A stretch of 7,987 bases of DNA from Candidatus Omnitrophota bacterium (GCA_030601015.1 JAUVUO010000051.1:1-7987); one strand, 5' to 3'; positions 1 to 6,362 are shown, counted from the first letter of the stretch. Numbers and translations: made by a program. The notes: generated from the sequence alone by a model not told the origin.

Positions 1-446
<446 letters not shown>

Positions 447-461
447 CTTTTTATAATTATA

Positions 462-475
462 TTTTTCAAAGAGCA
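462..475 (-). promoter_or_regulatory. boxA antitermination site of the rRNA leader
   Basis: On the minus strand the leader reads TGCTCTTTGAAAAA about 16 bases before the mature 16S end. TGCTCTTTGA closely matches the bacterial boxA consensus, which as RNA is bound by NusB and S10 (NusE) to make RNA polymerase resistant to termination in rRNA operons. Location, orientation and sequence all fit. The function is inferred from the match. Confidence 0.75.
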
Positions 476-589
476 CTTTCTATCAGAAACAATTGTATAA
501 TTATTCCTGTCTAAATTTTTAATTAATTATGTTATTTTTTCAAATTATTTGATATCCCATTCCAAAGATATGCAATAACGCATTAGATA

Positions 590-617
590 TTTATACACTA
601 ATACTTTTATTTGTCAA
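590..617 (-). promoter_or_regulatory. rRNA operon promoter (sigma-70 type)
   Basis: On the minus strand a perfect -35 box TTGACA (612-617) is followed after 16 bases by a -10 box TATAAA (590-595). Transcription would start near 583, giving a leader of about 135 bases before the 16S gene. The stretch upstream of the -35 (618-655) is a run of A and T tracts (AGAAAAAAATAAATAAAAG in sense), which could act as an UP element. There is no GC-rich discriminator after the -10. This is the strongest promoter-like sequence in the window and it sits where an rRNA promoter is expected. Confidence 0.8.
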
Positions 618-699
618 GCTATTTCATAAACTTTTATTTATTTTTTTCTAAATTAGCAACTTTTGGTTCTTATCTCAAAAAACAATTCACTAAATAAAC

Positions 700-1611
700 T
701 TAACCCAGGTAATTATTTATGTAATCCCCTATGCCTTTTTCTAACGAAAAATCGGCTTTAACCTTAAGAATTTTATTCAATAAAGTTGTATCGGATTCTG
801 TAAAATTCTGATAAGTATCTTTATAAGGATTATCGAAATATTCTGTTTTCAAATTTGATTTCATTTCTTTATTTAAAATAAATATTATATCATTAAAACT
901 TCGGGCTTTACCTGTTCCTACATTTAAAATCGCACTTTCCTTAGAATTTAACGCCTCTAAATTAACATTGACGATATCTTTCACATAAATAAAATCCCTT
1001 TTTTGTTCTCCATAGTTAAATACACGGGGGTTTAATTTTTTTTTCATCTGTAAATACAATTGATAAGTAATACTTGCCGAACTGCCTTTATGACTCTCTC
1101 CCGGGCCATACACATTGAAATATCTTAACCCTATAATTGAAGGAAGATTTTTATTATTTTTCCACAGTTCACGGACAAAACAATCACCTAAATATTTTGA
1201 GTACCCATATATATTATGAGGTATACATTTCTGACCTTCTTTCATAGGAGAAGGGCCTTCCCCATATACTCCGGCACTGGAGGCATAAACAAATTTTATA
1301 TTATTTTTCACACAAAAATTTAATACATTTTTGAAACCGTTAAAATTAACTTCCATCATTTTCGTATCGTCTTTTAAAATTGTATCAGTGATAGCTGCTT
1401 CATGAAATACCGCGTCTAGTTTAGGCAGTTTTTTATAAATTGATTCATCTAAAATATCAGCACATATAATTTCAGCTTTAACGTCAAATAAATTCTTATA
1501 GCCTGAATGTGAAAAATTATCTAAGACAATAACTTTTGCCCCTTTAGCTTCTAAAGCCTTAACTATATTTGAGCCAATGAATCCTGCCCCGCCTGTAACT
1601 AAAACTTTCAT
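700..1611 (-). CDS. hldD: ADP-L-glycero-D-manno-heptose 6-epimerase-like protein
   Basis: A 303-residue short-chain dehydrogenase-type sugar epimerase. The N-terminal Rossmann motif TGGAGFIG (residues 6-13) binds the nicotinamide cofactor; an Asp at 31 ends the second strand. The catalytic set is visible as SS at 111-112 and Y135-x3-K139 (YGYSK). The segments GLRYFNVYGP (161-170), HKGSSAS (174-180) and KRDFIYVKDI (204-213) match the HldD/RfaD branch (E. coli HldD is 310 aa) better than UDP-glucose 4-epimerases. HldD makes ADP-L-glycero-D-manno-heptose in the cytoplasm for the inner core of lipopolysaccharide, so the gene suggests an LPS-type outer membrane. The start ATG is 2 bases after the cysE stop, and its ribosome binding site AAGGAG lies inside the end of cysE, so the two are probably translationally coupled. 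A related NAD-dependent nucleotide-sugar epimerase is the main alternative. Confidence 0.82.
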   Translation of the reverse strand: MKVLVTGGAGFIGSNIVKALEAKGAKVIVLDNFSHSGYKNLFDVKAEIICADILDESIYKKLPKLDAVFHEAAITDTILKDDTKMMEVNFNGFKNVLNFCVKNNIKFVYASSAGVYGEGPSPMKEGQKCIPHNIYGYSKYLGDCFVRELWKNNKNLPSIIGLRYFNVYGPGESHKGSSASITYQLYLQMKKKLNPRVFNYGEQKRDFIYVKDIVNVNLEALNSKESAILNVGTGKARSFNDIIFILNKEMKSNLKTEYFDNPYKDTYQNFTESDTTLLNKILKVKADFSLEKGIGDYINNYLG

Positions 1612-1613
1612 TT

Positions 1614-2249
1614 TTATTTAATCTCCTTTTCTAATTCTTCAATTCTTTGTTCTAAACTATGTAACACCTGAATTACCGGATCCGGCAATTTATTATGGTC
1701 AAGATTAACTCCGCTAATTTTTTTATGCACAACAGGAAAATTTATTCTACCGGGGACGCCTACAACAGTGGCATCCTCCGGAACATCTTTTATAACCACA
1801 GAACCTGCTCCTATTCTTGCCCCCTTATTAATTTTTATAGGGCCTAACAAAATAGCGCCTGCACCAATTACAACCCGATTCCCAATAGTAGGGTGCCGTT
1901 TTGTCTTTTCTTGAGAAACTCCTCCAAGAACAACGCCTTGATAAATCAACACATCTTCTCCTATTTCAGTAGTCTCTCCAATAACAACACCCATACCATG
2001 ATCAATAAAAAAACGCCTTCCTATCACAGCCCCGGGATGTATCTCTATACCCGTAAAAAACCGAACAGCATGAGAAATAAGCCTTGCTTCGGTTTTAAAC
2101 TCTTTACTCCATAACCAATTAGAAATACGATGTCCCCAGATAGCATGCAGCCCCGGATAACACAGTAAGATTTCTACAGTGCTGCGAGCAGCAGGATCTT
2201 CTCGGAAAGCAGTTTTAATATCCTCTTTTATTCTGGCTAAAAATTTCAT
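1614..2249 (-). CDS. cysE: serine O-acetyltransferase
   Basis: A 211-residue enzyme that transfers acetyl from acetyl-CoA to L-serine, giving O-acetylserine for cysteine synthesis. The N-terminal helical part carries REDPAARS (residues 16-23) and [11 protein letters not shown] (31-41); then comes the left-handed beta-helix of hexapeptide repeats with [11 protein letters not shown] (67-77), the active-site Asp-His pair in [12 protein letters not shown] (82-93) and YQGVVLGG (103-110). The short N-terminal domain is like the EpsC/Bacillus-type CysE rather than the 273-residue E. coli form. The C-terminus is a charged helix ([15 protein letters not shown]) with no terminal Ile, the residue that in other species docks into cysteine synthase. 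The start is preceded by only a weak GGTGA site. It is followed directly by hldD. No T-box or SAM riboswitch is visible in the upstream leader. Confidence 0.95.
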   Translation of the reverse strand: MKFLARIKEDIKTAFREDPAARSTVEILLCYPGLHAIWGHRISNWLWSKEFKTEARLISHAVRFFTGIEIHPGAVIGRRFFIDHGMGVVIGETTEIGEDVLIYQGVVLGGVSQEKTKRHPTIGNRVVIGAGAILLGPIKINKGARIGAGSVVIKDVPEDATVVGVPGRINFPVVHKKISGVNLDHNKLPDPVIQVLHSLEQRIEELEKEIK

Positions 2250-2308
2250 TTCACCACAAAAACAGACTTTTCAGGAAACTTAATATTAATTAAACATTCA
2301 AAATTAAT

Positions 2309-2323
2309 CTATATCAAATATAG
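2309..2323. promoter_or_regulatory. inverted repeat in the cysE leader
   Basis: CTATAT-CAA-ATATAG is a perfect 6-3-6 inverted repeat about 60 bases upstream of the cysE start, and it extends imperfectly on both sides (AATT arms, about 11 of 13 positions pairing). On the minus strand TTGATA here could also serve as a -35 box with TTAATT 17 bases downstream. It may be an operator or an RNA hairpin between the small ORF and cysE. In such AT-rich DNA it may also be chance. Confidence 0.25.
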
Positions 2324-2344
2324 TTAAATTCTTTAATGCTTAAA

Positions 2345-2425
2345 TTAACCCATGCAGGGTTTAGTCCCTTTATGCTTTTTTTTCCTGCATCTCCAACGAA
2401 ATTTTCTTTTCTTTCTTTTAGGCAT
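2345..2425 (-). CDS. possible 26-residue highly basic peptide
   Basis: A short ORF in the 210-base gap between rdgB and cysE, starting 34 bases after the rdgB stop. It reads MPKRKKRKFRWR at the start and ends in KGTKPCMG, with 14 Lys or Arg out of 26, two Cys (13 and 24) and one Trp. Such composition is seen in tiny ribosome-associated or nucleic acid-binding proteins, but I cannot assign it to a named family. Against it: the sequence before the ATG shows no clear ribosome binding site, and purine-rich DNA gives Lys and Arg codons by chance. In favour: the order fits the operon and the 3' half uses less A-rich codons (CGT TGG AGA TGC AGG, and CCC TGC ATG GGT). An internal inverted repeat (ATGCAGG/CCTGCAT, 2351-2390) lies in it, so an RNA element is an alternative. 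Confidence 0.35.
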   Translation of the reverse strand: MPKRKKRKFRWRCRKKKHKGTKPCMG

Positions 2426-2459
2426 AACTTTAATAGGGTAATAGAAATCAATACAAATG

Positions 2460-3059
2460 TCAAATACTTTTATTGGGATAAAAATATTTTTTAAATTTCA
2501 TAAAGGATTTTGCTCTATGGCTAATATTATTTTTTACTTCTATCGACAATTGAGCGACGGTTTTATCAAATGTTGGCAAATAAAATACCGGATCATATCC
2601 AAACCCATTTTCTCCTGCCATTTTAACCCCTATAATACCCTTTAATTTGCCTTCAAATAATTTCATAAACTCTCCACCTTTAAATAAGACTAAACAGCAG
2701 GAGAAATAAGCTGTACGTTTTTCAACAGATAAGCCTTTAAGCTCTTCAATCAATTTTAAATTATTCTTTAAATCAGTAGCATTTTTGCCGGAATACCTCT
2801 TAGAATAAACTCCCGGCGCACCGTTTAAATAATCCACGCAAAGGCCGGAATCTTCGGCGATTATATAATCATCGGTATATGCAGCTGAAATAGGTAATGC
2901 TTTTTTTACGGCATTATCTAAAAAAGTCTTACCGTTTTCTACAATTCTAAACTTTTTATCGAGTTCATTCAAAGATACAATAGGTATCTCTATCCCTTCG
3001 AGAATACGCTTAATCTCTTTTAATTTGCCTTGATTTGAAGTAGCTATTATTAATCTCAT
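2460..3059 (-). CDS. rdgB: RdgB/HAM1 family non-canonical purine NTP pyrophosphatase
   Basis: A 199-residue cytoplasmic enzyme, close to the 197 residues of E. coli RdgB. The family hydrolyses dITP, ITP and XTP to the monophosphates and pyrophosphate, keeping deaminated purines out of DNA and RNA. Visible signatures in order: ATSNQGKLKEI (residues 6-16) for nucleotide binding, ENGKTFLDNA (41-50), the catalytic AEDSGLCVDYLNGAPGVYSKRY (69-89, metal-binding Asp in EDSG), GFGYDPVF (152-159), and QLSIEVKNNISHRAKSF (170-186), where SHR contacts the base. The start has a good site, AGAGGA, 6 bases before the ATG. In many bacteria rdgB lies next to rph; here rph is found two genes upstream, so the association is loosely preserved. 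Confidence 0.96.
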   Translation of the reverse strand: MRLIIATSNQGKLKEIKRILEGIEIPIVSLNELDKKFRIVENGKTFLDNAVKKALPISAAYTDDYIIAEDSGLCVDYLNGAPGVYSKRYSGKNATDLKNNLKLIEELKGLSVEKRTAYFSCCLVLFKGGEFMKLFEGKLKGIIGVKMAGENGFGYDPVFYLPTFDKTVAQLSIEVKNNISHRAKSFMKFKKYFYPNKSI

Positions 3060-3083
3060 TATTATCCTCTATTAACATGAAAT

Positions 3084-3111
3084 ACGCTTCGCTCAATACT
3101 CAATACTTTGA
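3084..3111. repeat. 7-base tandem repeat, degenerate, copy A
   Basis: Upstream of rdgB the DNA can be cut into 7-base units: ACGCTTC, GCTCAAT, ACTCAAT, ACTTTGA, followed by CAATAC. The units resemble ACKCAAT, the same motif that forms the clearer array before the exported-protein gene (4793-4827). It lies between genes and is not coding. Confidence 0.4.
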
Positions 3112-3194
3112 CAATACATCATGCTATGCGAAATATATTGAAATATAATGGAATTCATTGTTTAAATACAATTTATATGATTTTTATTTCCATT

Positions 3195-3208
3195 TATTTC
3201 GCGAAATA
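3195..3208. promoter_or_regulatory. 14-bp perfect palindrome TATTTCGCGAAATA
   Basis: The sequence TATTTCGCGAAATA is its own reverse complement and lies in the 204-base gap between the DUF2007 gene and rdgB. Half sites GCGAAAT or ATTTCGC recur nearby at 3128-3134 and 3224-3230, and an 11-base ATGCGAAATAT is shared between 3126-3136 and 5730-5740. It could be a binding site for a dimeric regulator of rdgB or part of a dispersed intergenic repeat. No regulator is identifiable from the sequence. Confidence 0.35.
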
Positions 3209-3263
3209 CACAAATTCATATTCATTTCGCTTATTTCTACTATATTTCAAAACAAATATCCTA

Positions 3264-3476
3264 TTAAATCTCTTCCAACAGCTCTTTTGCTTTTAAAAGG
3301 TCTTTCTCCCGAACCAACAATTGAACGCCTCCCATCCCATAAGTTAAATGAGGTCGATATCCTCCGAGGTTGTCTGCAGAAATAACAGTGGCTATACCGT
3401 TTGATTCAATAAATCCTTTTGCAAGTTCTGCTTCAGATTTATTTAAAAAATTTTTAACAACGACTAATTTCTCCAT
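3264..3476 (-). CDS. DUF2007 family small protein
   Basis: A 70-residue cytoplasmic protein with no signal peptide or membrane segment. It begins MEKLVVVKNFLNKSEAELAKGFIESNGI and ends GGVQLLVREKDLLKAKELLEEI, the layout of DUF2007 (sometimes annotated as 'putative prokaryotic signal transducing protein'): a ferredoxin-like beta-alpha-beta fold in which SEAELAKGFIESNGI forms the first helix and GGVQLLV a core strand. Proteins of this family have been suggested to be PII-like or signalling modules, but the function is unknown. The ribosome binding site is weak (AAGAAAA). It lies 94 bases after the exported-protein gene and upstream of rdgB. Confidence 0.85.
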   Translation of the reverse strand: MEKLVVVKNFLNKSEAELAKGFIESNGIATVISADNLGGYRPHLTYGMGGVQLLVREKDLLKAKELLEEI

Positions 3477-3570
3477 AATTTATTTTCTTATTTCATATTA
3501 CCTATCCAGATTCAAATAGCTATATTTTTTATTTTTACTGACAATTATTTAACGTTACCACCTTAACTTA

Positions 3571-4749
3571 TTATTGTATCTTTAAAGTTTTTAGTGCCTT
3601 TTCAAAATCTTTTTCTACTCCTTCATATAGCTCCGGCCTTGAATTAGTAACTATGGTAAACATTTTTTGATTTTTAATAAAAACAACACTTTCTCCTCTC
3701 ATAGGAAATAAAAAATTTTTGTTTTCTACCACGTATTCCAAAGCCATAATACCATTAACAAATCTCTTTCTAGTCTCGACGACTTTCATCCCATATAGCC
3801 AACCTTTCTTTTCCATATCATCGATAACACTCTGTATGTATTCATTATCCTCAAGTTTTGTGGAATATTCCTCATCAGTATATCCATGAGGAATATCTTG
3901 AAAACTTACACTAAAATAAGAAGAATTTCTTACATTATCCCTAACAAAGCTAACTCCTTTTGGAGAATGTTTCTCTACCTTGAAATCTGGCGGAGGGATA
4001 ATTTTAAACAATCCCGACATATGTTCAAAATAAATCTGATTAGTTATTTCTATATTATTTAAAGCTTTTTCAAAATCAGAAATATCTTCATTAAAGGTTT
4101 TATCTAAAAACCCAAGATATTGGAAAGAATAAACCATATTATCCTTAAAAAATAAATAAAATTTCAATCTAACAATGCCTATTTCTGTCTTAGTATCCTG
4201 ATAGTAAATCTGGCAAGGGACTCCTAAAAACTCAATTTCTTTTTCAAAAACAAACTTAGGATTTTTTTTATTTTTAAACACTTTATCTTGATATTTTTTA
4301 AAACTTATTCGATAAGGAACAGTTATCTGTATTTGAGATTCTTCCTTTGGAGAGGAAAAATTAATTATTTCTCCCATTTCTGATTTAATATTCTTATTTT
4401 TTATCCACCCTACAGGAGGAAAAAATTTCATTCCATATTTTAATAATTCTTCATCCGGAGTTTCTGCTAAAACACTTGTTGCAATATTATCCGAATTATT
4501 AACATTTTCTTCAACTAAGGGCTTCTGGTTAATCTTTTTCGGAATAACTACTTTAATACCGTCAATAAACTCCAAATCTTCCAAATAATATGTTATGGGG
4601 ATACCTTTTATATCTACCTTTATAGAGTCAGGGGTTTTCTCAATAATCTTAGCTTCAACTGATTTGCCATTCTTAAACACAATAGACTCAGCAAATGATG
4701 GCATCGTAAAGAATAAACTCAATAAAAAAACTACCAAAAAATTTAACAT
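3571..4749 (-). CDS. exported protein of unknown function with an SH3-like N-terminal domain and a duplicated C-terminal domain
   Basis: A 392-residue protein. Residues 1-20 form a signal peptide (hydrophobic core LNFLVVFLLSLFF, then PSFA before ES, a type I signal peptidase site), so it is exported to the periplasm or outside. Residues 22-65 (VFKNGKSVEAKIIEKTPDSIKVDIKGIPITYYLEDLEFI) look like a small beta-barrel, a pattern I connect with exported Omnitrophota-like proteins. After an Asn/Glu-rich linker come two units of similar plan: 105-236 (KFFPPVGWIK to FEKALNNIEI) and 247-392 (FKIIPPPDFKVEK to FEKALKTLKIQ). Each opens with a PP-containing turn, has a central strand set and closes on FEKAL-x2-x-x-I. 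This suggests internal duplication, perhaps of a PsbP/DUF1795-like fold, though I cannot confirm the family. A strong purine-rich site (AAGGGGGAG) precedes the ATG. The gene follows rph. Confidence 0.85.
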   Translation of the reverse strand: MLNFLVVFLLSLFFTMPSFAESIVFKNGKSVEAKIIEKTPDSIKVDIKGIPITYYLEDLEFIDGIKVVIPKKINQKPLVEENVNNSDNIATSVLAETPDEELLKYGMKFFPPVGWIKNKNIKSEMGEIINFSSPKEESQIQITVPYRISFKKYQDKVFKNKKNPKFVFEKEIEFLGVPCQIYYQDTKTEIGIVRLKFYLFFKDNMVYSFQYLGFLDKTFNEDISDFEKALNNIEITNQIYFEHMSGLFKIIPPPDFKVEKHSPKGVSFVRDNVRNSSYFSVSFQDIPHGYTDEEYSTKLEDNEYIQSVIDDMEKKGWLYGMKVVETRKRFVNGIMALEYVVENKNFLFPMRGESVVFIKNQKMFTIVTNSRPELYEGVEKDFEKALKTLKIQ

Positions 4750-4792
4750 ACTCCCCCTTCTTTTTCAATATATTCTTCAACTTATTATTTTC

Positions 4793-4827
4793 ACGCAATA
4801 CGCAATACTCGTTACGCAATACTAAAT
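4793..4827. repeat. 7-base tandem repeat, copy B (ACGCAAT units)
   Basis: Five consecutive 7-base units lie between rph and the exported-protein gene: ACGCAAT, ACGCAAT, ACTCGTT, ACGCAAT, ACTAAAT. Three are identical. It resembles the short tandemly repeated repetitive (STRR) heptamers known from cyanobacteria in unit length and intergenic location, but the unit differs. A related degenerate array lies at 3084-3111. Confidence 0.6.
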
Positions 4828-4834
4828 ATATAAA

Positions 4835-5563
4835 TCATAAATTAGGCAATACATCCTTAAAAATCTTTCTCTGCATATCAATTATTTCATCTATACCTTT
4901 TTTACCTAAAATTATCAGTTCATTTAAATCTTTATGAGAAAAAGTTCCCTGTTCCGCGGCTCCTTGAAGTTCAACAAATTCTCCGTTTCCTTTCATTACT
5001 ATATTTAAGTCAACATCAACTGTTGAATCCTCTTCATAACCTAAATCTAAAAGATAATTCCCTTCTAAGATTCCTACACTTACTGCCCCTAAAAAATCAT
5101 TTATACTGATTTCATATATTTTTTTTTGTTTATAAAGACCGTTTAAACTATCAACAAGAGCTATAAATCCTCCAATAATTGAGGCTACCCTTGTCCCTCC
5201 ATCAGCTTGAATCACGTCGCAATCAATTTTTATACTGCGTTCCCCTATTTTTTTTAAATCCACAACACTCCTTAAACATCTGCCGATAAGCCTTTGTATT
5301 TCCATATTTCTTCCGGAAACTTTATCCCTTTTCATTCTGGTATGAGTTGAACGCGGCAACATTCTATATTCCGCTGTAACCCACCCTTCTCCTGTGTTAC
5401 GCAAAAAATCCGGGACTGATTCCTCAACACTGGCATTACAAATAACCTTGGTATTACCTAATTCTATCAAACATGAACCTTCCGGATATTTTATAAAATT
5501 TCTTTTTATATTAACTTTTCTTAATTGGTCAAATTCCCGGTTATCAATCCTTTTACCATTCAT
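4835..5563 (-). CDS. rph: ribonuclease PH
   Basis: A 242-residue phosphate-dependent exoribonuclease (E. coli form 238) that trims the 3' ends of tRNA precursors. The family pattern is intact: GWVTAEYRMLPRSTHTR (60-76), SGRNMEIQRLIGR (83-95) with the phosphate-contacting Arg, GERSIKIDCDVIQADGGTR (107-125), LDLGYEEDSTVDVDLNIVM (172-190) with the metal-binding acidic residues, and VELQGAAEQGTFS (197-209). The protein normally acts as a hexamer, a trimer of dimers. The start is fixed by an excellent ribosome binding site, AAGGAG, 5 bases before the ATG. A hairpin and a possible small ORF lie just upstream in the leader. It starts the rph-exported protein-DUF2007-rdgB group. Confidence 0.97.
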   Translation of the reverse strand: MNGKRIDNREFDQLRKVNIKRNFIKYPEGSCLIELGNTKVICNASVEESVPDFLRNTGEGWVTAEYRMLPRSTHTRMKRDKVSGRNMEIQRLIGRCLRSVVDLKKIGERSIKIDCDVIQADGGTRVASIIGGFIALVDSLNGLYKQKKIYEISINDFLGAVSVGILEGNYLLDLGYEEDSTVDVDLNIVMKGNGEFVELQGAAEQGTFSHKDLNELIILGKKGIDEIIDMQRKIFKDVLPNL

Positions 5564-5582
5564 ATTGTCTCCTTAAGTTAAA

Positions 5583-5628
5583 CCCAAAATTTTCATTAAA
5601 CCATAGCTAATAGTCTTAATCTTTTGGG
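5583..5628 (-). promoter_or_regulatory. long leader hairpin just before the rph ribosome binding site
   Basis: On the minus strand this stretch can fold into about 17 pairs: CCCAAAA/TTTTGGG at the base, then ATTAA/TTAAT, then ACTAT/ATGGT (one G-T pair) closing a 5-base TAGCT loop, with single-base bulges on one arm and a GAAAA bulge on the other. It ends about 8 bases before AAGGAG of rph. It is not followed by a T run on either strand, so it is not an ordinary terminator. The 5' arm contains the stop codon of the candidate small ORF. Confidence 0.5.
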
Positions 5629-5720
5629 CTTAGAAAAGTTGCAAAAAGCCTCGACATATTCAGCGAGTATGCCTGCATTTTTTGTAACTCTTTCTTCTCC
5701 AAAATCTTATAACTCTTCAT
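5616..5720 (-). CDS. possible 34-residue leader ORF before rph
   Basis: A short ORF starting MKSYKILEKKELQK and ending SRLFATFLSPKD, in the 272-base gap between the fumarase beta remnant and rph. It has a partial ribosome binding site (AGG, 5 bases before the ATG), and its sequence looks like a charged then amphipathic helix rather than a low-complexity AT translation. A stop codon lies directly upstream in frame, so this ATG is the furthest possible start. It ends within the 5' arm of the leader hairpin and 52 bases before rph. I recognise no family. It could be a leader peptide, a true small protein, a decayed gene end, or chance. Confidence 0.3.
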   Translation of the reverse strand: MKSYKILEKKELQKMQAYSLNMSRLFATFLSPKD

Positions 5721-5805
5721 CTATGCCTAATGCGAAATATGGGTTAAAATTATTAATATGGCACCTTACTAACATACTATTGAAACATTAAAAGTATATA
5801 ACTTT

Positions 5806-5811
5806 ATTATA
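5806..5811 (-). promoter_or_regulatory. possible -10 box for the rph transcript
   Basis: A perfect TATAAT on the minus strand, 25 bases after the fumarase beta stop and before the candidate leader ORF. At the right distance upstream there is only a poor -35 (TTTATT), and no extended TGn motif. It would give rph and the following genes their own promoter. In AT-rich DNA a lone TATAAT is weak evidence. Confidence 0.3.
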
Positions 5812-5835
5812 CGCGATATTTTCAGATGAATAAAA

Positions 5836-6362
5836 TCAGACATCACCCAAAATACTTTTACCGGAGGGGTCTATACTGACAATTAAGGGAAAATCTTTAA
5901 CTTCTAATCTGCATATTGCCTCAGGGCCTAATTCTTTAAAGCCGATTATAGTTTTAGATAAAACTTTTCCGGCTAATAAAGCCCCGCAACCGCTAGGTGA
6001 ATAAAATATATACCCTTATATTTTTTTACTAAATCTCTTACCTTTTTGCTTCGTCTGCCTTTACCAATCATTCCTATAAGCCCTTGTTTTAATAAAGGTT
6101 CAGCAAAAGGGTCCATACGGGAAGAGGTCGTTGGGCCGCAGGAACCTATAGATTTCCCAGGAGGTGTCGCAGTGGGCCCGCAATAATAAATAATCTGATT
6201 TTTTAAATCTAAAGGTAATTTTTTGTTTTGCTTTATTAACTCAACCAACTTTTTATGGGCCTGATCTCTGGCAGTATAGATAATCCCTGAAAATAAAACT
6301 TCATCTCCAGCTTTTAAAAGTTTAATTTCTTTTTTTGTAATCGGTGTATTGATATTTTTCAT
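5836..6362 (-). pseudogene. fumarate hydratase class I beta subunit, broken by a frameshift
   Basis: This is the C-terminal (beta) half of a two-subunit Fe-S fumarase/tartrate dehydratase, which closes the active site over the cluster carried by the alpha subunit. Frame one gives 123 good residues, TPITKKEIKLLKAGDEVLFSG (6-26), ARDQAHKKL (31-39), IIYYCGPTATPPG (57-69), GSCGPTTSSRMD (73-84) and GMIGKGRRS (97-105), then runs into VAGLY and a stop at 5973. The expected C-terminus continues in another frame: GCGALLAGKVLSKTIIGFKE, then LGPEAICRLEVKDFPLIVSI and DPSGKSILGDV to a TGA at 5836. Restoring one missing base around 5985-5998 gives a normal protein of about 175 residues. The ATG overlaps the alpha stop (ATGA), so the pair was translationally coupled. 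Whether this is a real mutation or an assembly/sequencing error cannot be told here. Confidence 0.88.

Noticed and set aside
655..702. Possible terminator after hldD
   Set aside because: On the minus strand there is a run of six T but no stable stem in front of it, so I cannot support a rho-independent terminator.
1893..2114. Plus-strand ORF inside cysE
   Set aside because: It is the antisense shadow of a well-conserved CysE region with no protein-like character.
2250..2459. Riboswitch or T-box in the cysE leader
   Set aside because: None of the conserved cores of SAM or T-box elements can be seen; only short AT-rich dyads are present.
3108..3385. Two overlapping plus-strand ORFs and a plus-strand TTGACA (3108-3113)
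   Set aside because: They overlap each other, an intergenic AT-rich region and the end of the DUF2007 gene; composition is Ile/Phe/Tyr-rich as in random AT-rich DNA, and no plausible plus-strand gene follows the TTGACA.
4595..4825. Plus-strand ORF over the start of the exported-protein gene and the heptamer array
   Set aside because: It is antisense to a real signal peptide region and its end is encoded by tandem repeats.
5973..6000. Programmed frameshift in the fumarase beta gene
   Set aside because: No slippery heptamer, internal Shine-Dalgarno or downstream structure is evident, and class I fumarases are not known to use one.
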